49,305 nucleotides of DNA from Acidobacteriaceae bacterium (GCA_003131585.1 PKVW01000009.1:43479-92783); one strand, 5' to 3'; shown: positions 39,551-48,836, counted from the stretch's first letter. The notes: generated by a model from the letters alone, not told the origin. Program-made: numbers and translations.

Positions 39551-40318
39551 ATGTGCTCTCTATTCCAGTCCCGTGAGCCCGAGCCTCTACCCGCCTTGGA
39601 TCCCGTCCCGGGCGAGTTTCCGAAGATTGAGGGCGCGGAGATTGCCGCAACCACCCACGGAAAACGAATCGCCGGGGATTTCTATGACTCCATGCGAGTC
39701 AGCCCCGAGCGGATCTTGTTTGGCTTGCTCGATGTGGCCGGACGCCGCGAGAACAATCAACCAATCCTCTCGGCCGCAACGAGAATATTCCGCACTCTCG
39801 GGGCCGAGCTATTTTTGCGGTCCGACATCAACGAATCCGAAGCCATGGTCACGCTCTGCATTCATCTCAATCGCGGCCTGATGGAAGCCGCCGCGGGGGT
39901 TCACTCTTGTCCCGCATTCATCGGCTGCTACCACGAAAAATTTGGCACCCTCTGCTACACCAACGCCGGTCATACGCCGGGACTCCTCCGCGACAGCACC
40001 GGCATTATCGAACTCACGTCCACCGGCCTGCCGCTTGGCCTTTTCTCCCACGCCACCTGCGACGCTCCCACCGTTGGGTTGGAGAAAGGCGCGGTTCTTC
40101 TGCTGGTTTCGCGGGGAGTGGTTGAAGGCAAGAGCAAAGATGACACGGCGGAAGATCTGGAATTCGGCTTGGACCGCGTCAAAGAGCGCCTGCGGGCGGA
40201 GGCTTCGCCTAACGCCCAAGCGCTTTGCCAGTCCATTTTGCATAACCTAGGCGAGTTCTCGCGCGAATCGCTTATCTCAGATGACATGACCGCCCTCGTC
40301 TTTGTGCGAACCGCCTAG
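39551..40318 (+). CDS. SpoIIE/RsbU-type PP2C phosphatase
   Basis: The 255-residue protein corresponds to a bare SpoIIE domain. It has AATTHGKRIAGDFYDSMRVS (metal-binding GDFYD), FGLLDVAGRR, TLCYTNAGHTPGLL, TSTGLPLGLF and the terminal SDDMTALVFV with its acidic metal ligands. The GHxPxLL and GLPLG motifs are standard. Such phosphatases dephosphorylate anti-sigma antagonists in partner-switching. No anti-sigma partner lies nearby. The N-terminus lacks a sensor domain. Confidence 0.88.
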   Translation: MCSLFQSREPEPLPALDPVPGEFPKIEGAEIAATTHGKRIAGDFYDSMRVSPERILFGLLDVAGRRENNQPILSAATRIFRTLGAELFLRSDINESEAMVTLCIHLNRGLMEAAAGVHSCPAFIGCYHEKFGTLCYTNAGHTPGLLRDSTGIIELTSTGLPLGLFSHATCDAPTVGLEKGAVLLLVSRGVVEGKSKDDTAEDLEFGLDRVKERLRAEASPNAQALCQSILHNLGEFSRESLISDDMTALVFVRTA

Positions 40319-40456
40319 CACGCGTCCCCAGCAACCTGGCAAACGCGCCAGCGCATCAAACGATGCCAGGTCGGCCCGTGCCCGCCCAGAAGTAGTAAAA
40401 TACCCAAAAGGTCTTCGCCGGCAGGTCAGGCGGCGTGGCGGGCCACCGAAAATCCT

Positions 40457-41644
40457 ATGAAGAGACTGGTTCTAATATTCATTGCTATCGCATGTATGAC
40501 CGCATTCGCCGCGGGTCAGGTCATCGAAGAAATTATCGCGCGCGTGAACGGCCAGATCGTTACCCGCTCGGAGTTCCTCCGCAGCAAGGACCAACTCAAG
40601 GATGACGTCAAACAGCAGGATGCGGACAACGCGGACAAGCTCTACGCCGAGCGTGAAAAGGATGTCCTGCGCGATCTTATCGACCAGCAACTCTTGCTGG
40701 AAAAGGGCAAGGACCTGGGCATCACCGGCGATACAGACCTCATCAAGCGCCTCGACCAGATGCGCAAGGACATGAAGCTGGATACGATGGAAGAACTGGA
40801 AAAGGCCGCCACCGCGCAGGGCATTTCTTACGAAGACTTCAAGCAGAACATGCGCAACCAGATGATCACGCAAAAGGTCATCGGCGAAGAAGTCGGCTCC
40901 CACCTGAGCATCACCAAAGACGAACAGCAGCAGTTTTACGACGGGCACAAGAATGAGATGGAGCAACCCGAGTCGATAAAACTCAGCGAGATCCTGATCG
41001 CTCCGCAAAAGCCGGCTGCCGACAAATCCGCCGCCGGCAAGCCGGCCCAGAACAGCGCCGCCGATTCCCCCGTCGCGGGCGCCGACAATCCAAAGAATCA
41101 AGACCCCGCCAACGACGCCGCCAAACAGGTTGAGGAGGCTGCGGCTCTGTCGGCGGCCGAAACCAAGGCCAACGATCTGCTCAAACAGATTCGGGCTGGA
41201 GCCAGCTTTGAAGATGTGGCGAAGAAGTATTCCGAAGGGCCCTCGGCTGCACAGGGCGGCGATCTGGGAGTGTTCAAGCGCGGCGCTCTCGCCAAGGAGC
41301 TTGAAGATAAGACATTCGCCATGAAGTCCGGCGATGTCACCGACGTGATCCGCACCAAGCAGGGCTATGTCATCTTGAAGGTTGCCAGCCACCAGATGGC
41401 GGGCATTCCTCCGATCAAGGATGTCGAGCCCAAAATCCAGGACGCCCTGTACTACCAGAAGCTGCAGCCCGCGCTCCGCACCTATCTGACGAAGCTGCGC
41501 GAAGAGGCCTACATCGACATCAAGGCGGGTTATATCGATTCCGGCGCCAGCCCGAACCAGACCAAGCCCGTTGAAACCACCACTGCCAAGGCGTCCGAGG
41601 CCAAGAATCTCAAGAAGAAGAAAAAGAAGCTTGGCATTCTCTAG
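40457..41644 (+). CDS. SurA/PpiC-like periplasmic peptidyl-prolyl isomerase
   Basis: The 395-residue protein has a signal peptide (MKRLVLIFIAIACMTAFAAGQ), a SurA N-terminal domain (IIARVNGQIVTRSEFLRSKD, LRDLIDQQLLLEKG) and a parvulin domain (SLKLSEILI-type strand, SFEDVAKKYSEGPSAAQGGDLGVFKRGAL, VIRTKQGYVILKV). Between them is an Ala/Pro/Asp-rich linker of about 50 residues. The C-terminus ends in a run of lysines (KNLKKKKKKLGIL). It should assist folding of outer-membrane proteins, such as the Oar-like receptor. TAAAAT (40396-40401) could be its -10. Confidence 0.92.
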   Translation: MKRLVLIFIAIACMTAFAAGQVIEEIIARVNGQIVTRSEFLRSKDQLKDDVKQQDADNADKLYAEREKDVLRDLIDQQLLLEKGKDLGITGDTDLIKRLDQMRKDMKLDTMEELEKAATAQGISYEDFKQNMRNQMITQKVIGEEVGSHLSITKDEQQQFYDGHKNEMEQPESIKLSEILIAPQKPAADKSAAGKPAQNSAADSPVAGADNPKNQDPANDAAKQVEEAAALSAAETKANDLLKQIRAGASFEDVAKKYSEGPSAAQGGDLGVFKRGALAKELEDKTFAMKSGDVTDVIRTKQGYVILKVASHQMAGIPPIKDVEPKIQDALYYQKLQPALRTYLTKLREEAYIDIKAGYIDSGASPNQTKPVETTTAKASEAKNLKKKKKKLGIL

Positions 41645-41816
41645 CGAACCTCTGATCTGGCGTGGCGCAGCGCCGCTAACGCTGCGATAGCGCACTCGCC
41701 ATGATCGAGGGCTTCAGCCCCTGACGTACCTAAGCGGAGTCTCTGGGCACGCAGCCGAGCATCTCACCTTCCTTTCGCGCCGTCTTCGTACTTTCTGATT
41801 TACACTGATGGAGAGA

Positions 41817-42896
41817 ATGAAAGAGTTTTACATCTCGGACTGTACCCGCCACGAAAACAAGATCGTTACCGCGAACTTTGTCGTCGTCTCCAAGCAAATT
41901 AAGCCGAAGAAGACCGGCGAGCCCTACCTTGCCCTAATCCTCGGCGACCGCAGCGGACAGCTCGACGCCAAGATGTGGGACAACGTGGAAGAAGTGCTCA
42001 ATGCCTTCGAGCAGGACGATTTCCTCAAGATCAAAGGCTTGGTCAACAAGTACAAGAACCGTTTTCAGCTTACGATCCACAAGCTGCGCAAGCTGGGCGA
42101 ATCGGAAATCGAATTCTCCGACTATCTTCCCAAAACGATCAAGAATATTGACGAGCTCTGGCAGACCCTGACGACCTTCGTCGCGTCCTTTCAGAATCCC
42201 CACCTCAAGTCACTGGTGCAGGCCTTCATGGCCGACCCGGAGATCGCCGCCGCTTACCGCAACGCTCCCGCCGCCAAGACCTTGCATCACGCCTATATCG
42301 GTGGATTGCTCGACCACGTGGTCTCGCTATTTCGCTCTTGCGACCTGCTCTGCCGAAACTATCCTCAGGTCAATCGCGATTTGCTGCTGACCGGCGTATT
42401 TCTTCACGACATCGGCAAGATTCACGAACTTGCCTACAATCGCTCGTTTTCCTACACCACGCGCGGCCAGCTTCTCGGGCACATGATCATTGAACTTGAG
42501 ATGTTGCAGGCGAAGCTTGCTCTGGTTCCCGGCTTTCCGAACGAGCTTAAGACTCTCCTGGAGCACCTCATCATCAGCCACCATGGCGAGTATGCATTCG
42601 GCTCACCCAAGCTGCCCATGTTTCCCGAAGCCCTTCTGCTGCACTACATGGACGATCTGGATTCCAAGATGGAGGCCATGCGCGCCCACTTTGAGCGCGA
42701 GGCAGACCTGGAGAGCCCTTGGACCAGCTACAACGCATCGCTCGGACGCCCACTATTGAACAGCGCGAAGTTTCTTGCGCCCAAGGCCCCTCCTCCTCGC
42801 GAGGATTCTTCCTCTGCCGCCGAGACCGAGGGCGAGGTGGAGCGCTCCCGTGACTCCCACGAGGAAACTCCGACACTGCCCGGCCTTGAATCCTAG
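41817..42896 (+). CDS. YhaM-like OB-fold/HD-domain 3'-5' exoribonuclease
   Basis: The protein starts with an OB-fold (FYISDCTRHENKIVTANFVV, YLALILGDRSGQLDAKMWDN) and continues with an HD domain (LHHAYIGGLLDHVVSLFRSC, LLTGVFLHDIGKIHEL, LIISHHGEYAFGSPKLP). This is the YhaM layout. ATG 41817 (MKEFYISD) gives the usual N-terminus; ATG 41808, three codons earlier, lies one base after TACACT, a likely -10. The C-terminal 40 residues are a variable acidic tail. It should trim RNA 3' ends. Confidence 0.9.
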   Translation: MKEFYISDCTRHENKIVTANFVVVSKQIKPKKTGEPYLALILGDRSGQLDAKMWDNVEEVLNAFEQDDFLKIKGLVNKYKNRFQLTIHKLRKLGESEIEFSDYLPKTIKNIDELWQTLTTFVASFQNPHLKSLVQAFMADPEIAAAYRNAPAAKTLHHAYIGGLLDHVVSLFRSCDLLCRNYPQVNRDLLLTGVFLHDIGKIHELAYNRSFSYTTRGQLLGHMIIELEMLQAKLALVPGFPNELKTLLEHLIISHHGEYAFGSPKLPMFPEALLLHYMDDLDSKMEAMRAHFEREADLESPWTSYNASLGRPLLNSAKFLAPKAPPPREDSSSAAETEGEVERSRDSHEETPTLPGLES

Positions 42897-42927
42897 CTTT
42901 CGTGTAGTTGCGACCTTGTCTTGAAAG

Positions 42928-42948
42928 GGCGCGGCTTCCAGCCGCGCC
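42928..42948. terminator. Bidirectional terminator-like hairpin between convergent genes
   Basis: ggcgcggct-tcc-agccgcgcc is a perfect 9-bp stem with a 3-base loop, 31 bases after the YhaM-like stop and 60 bases after the LuxR-type gene on the other strand. Confidence 0.6.
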
Positions 42949-43007
42949 GCAAGCTGCAGCCGCTGAGGCAAGCCGGTTTCGATCGGTGTGGATTTTTCCG
43001 CAGCCGG

Positions 43008-43703
43008 CTAGAAGTTAGCCGGAATCTTGACCACTCTCTTCTGAATCGCCCACATAACCAGTTCGGCCTTGTTGTGGATTCCAAGCTTCCGCATGAGATT
43101 AAACTTATGCGCGTCCACGGTCTTGCTGCTCAACCCCAGAACTGTTGCCGCCGCACGCACCGTCTTTCCCTCCGCCAGCAGCTTCAGTACTTCTCGTTCG
43201 CGGCTGGTGAGAGCGCGTTCTTGTAGGAACAGCGTTGTGGTTGGAGGCAACCGTTCGCGTCCTGAGGGTATTTCCAATTGGTTCGTCGCGTTGCCGCGGC
43301 ACGAATTCCTGACCATCTTCACCAGATCTTCCGCGGAAGTCTGCCGCACCGCCGGGCAGCCTCCGGTTCCAGCCCGCAGCCCCGCGAACGGAGAACTGGC
43401 TTCCTCCTGAATGCTCAAAAGTACCGCTTTGGTATGGGGAGATTCCCGCGCCACGAGGAGCTCGGCTTCAGCCGCGGACATCCCGAACGTACCGGCATCG
43501 GCGATAACCACATCCGGCCGGGACTCAAAAACTTTGCGCAGGCACTCGGCCGCGTTGCCGGCTTCGCTTACAACTTCGAAGTCGGCCTCGTCTTCCAACA
43601 AACGCCGCAGACCTTGCCGGAACAGAATATGATCATGCACGAGCACACAGCGAATCTTCCTGCCGGGAAAAATCGCTTCCCTTGGTTCTGTGCGTGGGGG
43701 CAC
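43008..43703 (-). CDS. NarL/FixJ-family response regulator with eroded receiver
   Basis: The 231-residue protein starts at GTG with AAGGAGGACT upstream. The C-terminal LuxR helix-turn-helix is canonical (LTSREREVLKLLAEGKTVRAAATVLGLSSKTVDAHKFNLMRKLGI). The receiver keeps an Asp (DVVIADAGTFGMS) but has HDH where the acidic pair is expected (CVLVHDHILFRQG). The usual GYLLK lysine region reads GCPAVRQTSAEDL, without Lys. It may work without phosphorylation. The gap 43704-43933 shows only a possible TACAAT on the minus strand and the aroC -10. Confidence 0.88.
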   Translation of the reverse strand: MPPRTEPREAIFPGRKIRCVLVHDHILFRQGLRRLLEDEADFEVVSEAGNAAECLRKVFESRPDVVIADAGTFGMSAAEAELLVARESPHTKAVLLSIQEEASSPFAGLRAGTGGCPAVRQTSAEDLVKMVRNSCRGNATNQLEIPSGRERLPPTTTLFLQERALTSREREVLKLLAEGKTVRAAATVLGLSSKTVDAHKFNLMRKLGIHNKAELVMWAIQKRVVKIPANF

Positions 43704-43918
43704 ACAGTCCTCCTTGTTTGGCCAGAGAGCTTTGCGAAGTGACGCGGCGTCGCTGAGGGACGCCGGACTAAAAAAGAACTAGAAGCTCGCAAGCATTGTA
43801 TCAATCATTCGCACTCTTGGGCATGTAAAAGTCCGGCAGAGGGCTGGTCTTGGTCCGGCTCGTCCGCAGGCGCAGCTTCTTTCTCTATCCGGCAGCTCCA
43901 GTGGGACGCTGCATCAGG

Positions 43919-43924
43919 TAAAAT
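43919..43924 (+). promoter_or_regulatory. -10 box just before aroC
   Basis: TAAAAT ends nine bases before the ATG at 43934, giving a leader of zero to three bases. No Shine-Dalgarno is visible. Confidence 0.4.
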
Positions 43925-43933
43925 CGAGCACCT

Positions 43934-45106
43934 ATGCTGCGCTATTTCACGGCCGGAGAATCTCACGGCGAAGCCCTGGTCGCTTTCCTTTCGGGCCTGC
44001 CTGCCGGGCTCAAAGTGGACCAGGGCTTTCTCGACCGTGAACTATGGCGCCGGCAGCAAGGCTATGGCCGCGGCGGACGGATGAAGATTGAGCATGACAG
44101 GGCTCACATCCTCTCAGGCGTCCGGCACGGAATGACAATTGGCTCGCCGATTTCCGTCCAACTCGAAAACAGAGACTGGAAAAACTGGCAGGAATCCCTG
44201 CCCGTTGGCGAAGGCGACCCTGCCCGCCACAAGCGTGTGGCCTCTCCCCGGCCCGGGCACGCCGATCTGGCCGGCGCTCTGAAGTACAATTTTTCGGAGG
44301 CCCGCTATGTCCTCGAGCGTGCCTCAGCCCGCGAATCGGCCGCGCGCGTCGCCGTCGGAGCGATCGCCAAAACCTTCCTGCGCGAACTTGGCCTCAACGT
44401 CCTCAGTCACGTCGTCGCCGTCGGCAACGTGGCTATGCAACAAGAAGTCTCCTGGGAAGAAATTCAGGATCTCTACAATCGGAAAGAAATCTTGCTGAAT
44501 TGTGCCGACAAAGAAACCGAGCGGCGCATGAAAGACGAAGTCGACAAGATCCTCAAAACCGGTGATTCGTTGGGAGGAGTCTTCGAGGTGGTTGCGCACG
44601 CTGTCCCACCCGGCCTGGGCACTTACGCTCAGTGGGATGAACGCCTGGATGGCCTGCTAGCCGCCGCCGTCATGTCGCTGCAAGCGGTGAAGGCGGTTGA
44701 GATCGGCTCTGGCATTGCCGCCGCCGCTTCTCCCGGCTCAGCCGTGCACGATGAAATTGGCTATGGCACACCGGAGAACTTTAGCGGGTTCACCCGCGCT
44801 CGCAACAACGCCGGCGGAATCGAAGGCGGTGTTTCCAATGGGGAAGAGATCCGCGTGCGCGGTTACTTGAAGCCCATCTCCACGTTGCGCCGCCCTCTGC
44901 AATCGGTCGATTTCTCCACCCGCCAACCCGTAAGTGCCGCGTACGAGCGCTCCGACGTTTGTGTTGTTCCGGCCGCTGGAGTTGGCGCCGAGGCCATGGT
45001 CGCCCTTACTCTGGCCCGCTGCGCTCTCGATAAATTCGGCGGTGACTCCATGGGAGAAACTCTGCGCAATTTCCAGGGTTACTGCCTGCAATTGAAAAAC
45101 TACTGA
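43934..45106 (+). CDS. aroC: Chorismate synthase
   Basis: The 390-residue protein is a full-length chorismate synthase. It has MLRYFTAGESHGEALVAFLSGLPAG, RRQQGYGRGGRMKIEHD, VRHGMTIGSPISV, SPRPGHADLAGALKY with ASARESAARVAVGAIAK, and GGIEGGVSNGEEIRVRGYLKPISTL. It converts EPSP to chorismate using reduced FMN, the last common step to aromatic amino acids. It opens a tight run with def, fmt and rsmB; its stop overlaps the def start by one base (TGATG). Confidence 0.98.
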   Translation: MLRYFTAGESHGEALVAFLSGLPAGLKVDQGFLDRELWRRQQGYGRGGRMKIEHDRAHILSGVRHGMTIGSPISVQLENRDWKNWQESLPVGEGDPARHKRVASPRPGHADLAGALKYNFSEARYVLERASARESAARVAVGAIAKTFLRELGLNVLSHVVAVGNVAMQQEVSWEEIQDLYNRKEILLNCADKETERRMKDEVDKILKTGDSLGGVFEVVAHAVPPGLGTYAQWDERLDGLLAAAVMSLQAVKAVEIGSGIAAAASPGSAVHDEIGYGTPENFSGFTRARNNAGGIEGGVSNGEEIRVRGYLKPISTLRRPLQSVDFSTRQPVSAAYERSDVCVVPAAGVGAEAMVALTLARCALDKFGGDSMGETLRNFQGYCLQLKNY

Positions 45107-45615
45107 TGATCCATTTCATTGTGAAGTTCGGAAATCCCGTCCTCGAGAAGCCGGCCGAGAAAGTCACGGTCTTCGACGAAGAACTGAAGCGGCTGATCGA
45201 CGACATGTTTGAGTCCATGTATGCCGCCCGCGGTGTAGGCCTGGCGGCACCGCAGATCGGAATCGCGCGCCGCATCGCCGTCGTTGACGTCACTTTCAAA
45301 GAGGATCCCAGCGCCAAACTCGTCCTCATCAATCCCGAGATCATCCACAAGGAAGGCCGCCACATGCAGAGCGAAGGATGTCTCAGCATCCCCGACTTCC
45401 GCGAAAACGTGACTCGATCCCAGGCAGTTACCATCCGTGCCCAGAACTTGACCGGAAAAGTCTTCGAGAAATCCGGCGACGACCTGCTAGCCCGCGCCTT
45501 TCAGCACGAAATCGATCACCTGAATGGCAAGCTCTATATCAGCCATATCAGCGCGCTCAAACGCGACTTAATAAAACGCAAGATTCGCAAACTGGTCAAA
45601 GCGGGAGAATGGTAG
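45106..45615 (+). CDS. def: Peptide deformylase
   Basis: The 169-residue protein shows the three deformylase motifs GVGLAAPQIG, EGCLSIP and QHEIDHLNGKL, with Cys and two His holding the catalytic metal. It removes the formyl group from nascent proteins. It begins at the aroC stop codon and is followed after four bases by fmt, the enzyme that adds the formyl group to the initiator tRNA, so both halves of the formylation cycle are co-transcribed. Confidence 0.98.
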   Translation: MIHFIVKFGNPVLEKPAEKVTVFDEELKRLIDDMFESMYAARGVGLAAPQIGIARRIAVVDVTFKEDPSAKLVLINPEIIHKEGRHMQSEGCLSIPDFRENVTRSQAVTIRAQNLTGKVFEKSGDDLLARAFQHEIDHLNGKLYISHISALKRDLIKRKIRKLVKAGEW

Positions 45616-45619
45616 ACGA

Positions 45620-46561
45620 TTGAGTCAATCCTTCAGTCTGGTTTTTTGCGGCACGCCTCGCTTCGCGGTGCCCACACTCGACAGATTGGTCGAGGCTGGG
45701 TTCCGCGTCGATCTCGTGGTCACACAGCCCGACCGGCCCAAAGGGCGCGGCCTTGAACTCGTTTCCTCCCCAGTCAAGAAGTGCGCTCAAAAGTTAGAAT
45801 TACCGATCGCTCAGCCTGAACGCATCAAGAACAACGATGACTTCCGCGCTCAACTCACCAACCTCAAGCCTGATGCCATCGTCGTGGTCGGTTACGGCCG
45901 CATCGTTCCACAATGGATGCTCGATCTTCCGCCCCTCGGCAACATTAACCTGCACGCCTCGCTCTTGCCGAAATATCGCGGCGCAGCGCCCATTCAATGG
46001 GCGATTGCGCGGGGGGAAACTATCACCGGGGTCACTACCATGAAAATTGACGCCGGCCTCGACACCGGTGACATCCTTCTGCAGCGGGAGATCCCCATTG
46101 CCCCCAACGACACGGCAGAGACGCTTGCGCCGAAGCTGGCGGCCGTGGGAGCGGACCTCACGGTCACAACCCTGCGCGAATTGCAGACCAGCACCCTTTC
46201 TCCACGCCCGCAAGATCACACGCAAGCCACCATCGCGCCCATCCTCAAAAAAGAAGACGGCTTGATCGATTTCTCTCGCCCAGCTGCGGAAATCCTGAAC
46301 CGCATGCGTGGCTTTCAACCCTGGCCCGGCGCACACTCGACGTTTCGCGGCAAGAATCTGCAAGTATGGCAGGGGGCCGCGCTCGATCTGACGCTGCCCT
46401 TGGCTGAGCTGAATGTTGAAGGCGTTCGTCTTCTTGTCGGCTGCGGCCAGGGTACCGCAATCGAACTCCTCGAATTGCAACTGGAAGGCAAGAAGCGGAC
46501 GTCTGCCTCTGACTTTATTCGCGGCTATCGTCCGCTGCCCGGCGAGAAATTCGGCTCGTAA
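45620..46561 (+). CDS. fmt: Methionyl-tRNA formyltransferase
   Basis: The 313-residue protein starts at TTG 45620, four bases after def. It opens LVFCGTPRFAVPTLDRLVEAG, has the catalytic region INLHASLLPKYRGAAPIQWAI and MKIDAGLDTGDIL, then a C-terminal OB-like domain (GLIDFSRPAAEILNRMRGFQPWPGA). It formylates Met-tRNAfMet from 10-formyl-tetrahydrofolate. Confidence 0.97.
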   Translation: MSQSFSLVFCGTPRFAVPTLDRLVEAGFRVDLVVTQPDRPKGRGLELVSSPVKKCAQKLELPIAQPERIKNNDDFRAQLTNLKPDAIVVVGYGRIVPQWMLDLPPLGNINLHASLLPKYRGAAPIQWAIARGETITGVTTMKIDAGLDTGDILLQREIPIAPNDTAETLAPKLAAVGADLTVTTLRELQTSTLSPRPQDHTQATIAPILKKEDGLIDFSRPAAEILNRMRGFQPWPGAHSTFRGKNLQVWQGAALDLTLPLAELNVEGVRLLVGCGQGTAIELLELQLEGKKRTSASDFIRGYRPLPGEKFGS

Positions 46562-46612
46562 GGTAACACGAAGTCTTTCCCCGCACCGGCCGCTTCCGTC
46601 ATACTGGCTACA

Positions 46613-48007
46613 GTGAAACTGAACTCTCGAGACTCGCAACCCGCCGTTTCTCCCGCCCGCGCCGCCGCTTTCGACATCCTGCTTCGCATCGAGCGCGAGT
46701 CTTCTTATGCATCCGAACTCCTTCATTCCCGGATGTACGACCGGCTTGCGGTTGTCGACCACTCCCTGACTACGGAATTAGTGATGGGCGTGCTGCGCTG
46801 GCGAGCGCTGCTTGATTCCAAAATTGCCAGCGGCTCCGCACAACCGCTCTCCAAACTCGATCTGGAGGTTCTCACCGCACTCCGCCTCGCTGTTTACCAA
46901 TTCCGTTGGCTCAGCCGCATTCCCGCCCGGGCTGCAATCAATGAAAGCGTTGAGCTCGTCAAGCGCGCTCGCAAGCGTTCCGCCGCTCCCTTTGTAAATG
47001 CGGTCCTGCGGAAGCTCGCCGCAGGCGTTTCACACTTCGAGGACTTGCCCCAACAGGCGATTAACGGTACCTCCGCCGAGACGCTCGCCGCCAGCAGTGC
47101 CCACCCGCTGTGGCTCGTCGAACGCTGGACCCAGGCCTACGGACTCGATTCCGCTCTTCGCATCTGCCACTACAACCAATCGGTTCCGGTAACCGCAATC
47201 CGTCTTCGCCGTCCTGAAGCGGAAGCCCAGCTCCGCGCCGAAGGAATCGACTTTGTTCCCGGTGCCTTCCTTGCCTCCGCGCGACGAGTGCAGCACGGAG
47301 ATATCGCCGGAACTGCGGCTTTCCGAGCGGGCCTCTGTGTTATTCAGGATGAAGCCTCCCAGCTCGTCGCAGCTCTTGCCGGCCACGGAGCGCGCGTTCT
47401 CGACTGTTGCGCGGCCCCCGGCGGAAAGACTCTGGGCATCGCCGACCGCAATCCCAACGCGGAGATTGCTGCGGTCGAGCTTCATCCGCACCGCGCACGT
47501 CTGCTGCGGAAGTTACTGAGCGTGCATGATCCAGTCAAGGGCGCTGGAACCGGCAATATCCGCGTGGTCGCTGCCGATGCGCGGAATCTGCCGTTTGCGG
47601 CAAAATTCGACCTCGTTCTCGCCGATGTGCCCTGCTCCGGGACAGGCACTCTTGCCCGCAACCCGGAAATCAAGTGGCGGCTGAAGCCCGAAGATCTTGC
47701 CGACCTGCAGGTGCGCCAACTCGCGATCCTCCGTTCGGCGATGGCTCAGGTTGCTGGCGGAGGCCGCGCAATCTACTCCACCTGCTCTTTAGAAAGGGAA
47801 GAAAACGAAGAAGTCATCGAGCGCTGTCTGACGGAAGGCTTATCCTTCCGCGTAATCGACTGCCGCACTGAGCTTGAGCGGCTTCAACGGGAAGGCGAAC
47901 TAATCTGGCCGGACCCCTCTTCGCTCACTCGCGGCCCCTACCTGCGCACGCTGCCCGGCATTCATCCGTGCGACGGCTTCTTCGCCGCGATCCTGGAGAA
48001 AATCTAA
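46613..48007 (+). CDS. rsmB: 16S rRNA (cytosine-967-C5) methyltransferase
   Basis: The 464-residue protein has an N-terminal NusB-like RNA-binding domain (ARAAAFDILLRIERESSYAS, IPARAAINESVELVKR) and a C-terminal SAM domain. VLDCCAAPGGKTLGIAD is motif I; VLADVPCSGTGTLARNPE and IYSTCSLEREENEEVI carry the two catalytic cysteines. It methylates C967 of 16S rRNA. The start is GTG; CATACT (46600-46605) ends seven bases before it, fitting a leaderless transcript. The fmt stop lies 51 bp upstream. Confidence 0.96.
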   Translation: MKLNSRDSQPAVSPARAAAFDILLRIERESSYASELLHSRMYDRLAVVDHSLTTELVMGVLRWRALLDSKIASGSAQPLSKLDLEVLTALRLAVYQFRWLSRIPARAAINESVELVKRARKRSAAPFVNAVLRKLAAGVSHFEDLPQQAINGTSAETLAASSAHPLWLVERWTQAYGLDSALRICHYNQSVPVTAIRLRRPEAEAQLRAEGIDFVPGAFLASARRVQHGDIAGTAAFRAGLCVIQDEASQLVAALAGHGARVLDCCAAPGGKTLGIADRNPNAEIAAVELHPHRARLLRKLLSVHDPVKGAGTGNIRVVAADARNLPFAAKFDLVLADVPCSGTGTLARNPEIKWRLKPEDLADLQVRQLAILRSAMAQVAGGGRAIYSTCSLEREENEEVIERCLTEGLSFRVIDCRTELERLQREGELIWPDPSSLTRGPYLRTLPGIHPCDGFFAAILEKI

Positions 48008-48030
48008 CTTTCTAAAAAATCCAACTCTGG

Positions 48031-48066
48031 CTGGGGCTTGTCCGGATCGGAGCGAACCGGCCCCAG
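48031..48066. terminator. Stem-loop between convergent rsmB and PASTA genes
   Basis: ctggggc (48031-48037) pairs with gccccag (48060-48066); ccgg pairs add stability within the loop. It lies in the 67-bp space between two converging stop codons, as expected for a bidirectional terminator. Confidence 0.45.
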
Positions 48067-48074
48067 TTCGCCTC

Positions 48075-48836
48075 TTACTTCACTTCGAAGTTCACCATCG
48101 CCCCCGCCAGAACTTTCTGCCCAGCAGGCGGCGTCTGCACGACGATCGTGCTTGCCGGCGACGGTTGAGGCGGTGCGGCAGACACGGACGAAGCGGTACT
48201 CGGCGACGCCGCGCTCGCCGAAGGCGGCGACATGCTCACGTTCCCCAGTTTGAAGCCCGCATCCTGCAGCGTGCGGCTCGCACTGCCCAGCGGCTGCCCC
48301 ACAAAACTCGGCATCACATACGCCGGCGTATCGGCCGCTACCGTCATCAGCAGGCTGGTTCTCGGCGCCGCCACCTGGTTCGCGTTTGCCGGCGGACTCT
48401 GCGCCAGCACCTGATCGGCAGGGATTCCCGGCAACTGCATCTCCGCCGTCGAAGCCACTTCCAGCCCGCGCCGCCGGATGTTCCATTCGGCTGCGCGCTC
48501 GCTTTGCTTCGTTACGTCTGGAATCACCACACGCTGCGGCCCCAGACTCTGCGCCACGCGCACCTGCCATCCCCGCCGCACCTTCGTCCCCGGCGGCGGC
48601 AACTGGGTCATGATCCGTCCCTCAGGAATGTGCGGGCTGTAATATTGCCGCTCCACTTCAATCTGCAACCCCAGCCCGGCAACGGAGCGTTCCGCGTCCG
48701 AAGGTGTCAGCCCAACCATCGCGGGCACCTCGACTACCTGACCGTGAATGGCAAATCTCATCGCCGTCAGTGCCGACACCAATGCCACAACCACCAGCAC
48801 CAGCGCCAGCATCGCAAAGCGTAGCAGAGGCTTCAT
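48075..48836 (-). CDS. Membrane-anchored PASTA-domain protein
   Basis: The 253-residue protein has one N-terminal membrane helix (FAMLALVLVVVALVSALTAM) followed by three PASTA repeats outside the membrane. These read VVEVPAMVGLTPSDAERSVAGLGL, RVVIPDVTKQSERAAEWNIRRRGLEV and YVMPSFVGQPLGSASRTLQDAGFKL, each followed by a PPPG/SPPA-type loop. The third is interrupted by a Ser/Ala/Pro-rich stretch. PASTA domains bind peptidoglycan or beta-lactams, normally on kinases or PBPs; here no enzyme domain is attached. Confidence 0.9.
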   Translation of the reverse strand: MKPLLRFAMLALVLVVVALVSALTAMRFAIHGQVVEVPAMVGLTPSDAERSVAGLGLQIEVERQYYSPHIPEGRIMTQLPPPGTKVRRGWQVRVAQSLGPQRVVIPDVTKQSERAAEWNIRRRGLEVASTAEMQLPGIPADQVLAQSPPANANQVAAPRTSLLMTVAADTPAYVMPSFVGQPLGSASRTLQDAGFKLGNVSMSPPSASAASPSTASSVSAAPPQPSPASTIVVQTPPAGQKVLAGAMVNFEVK

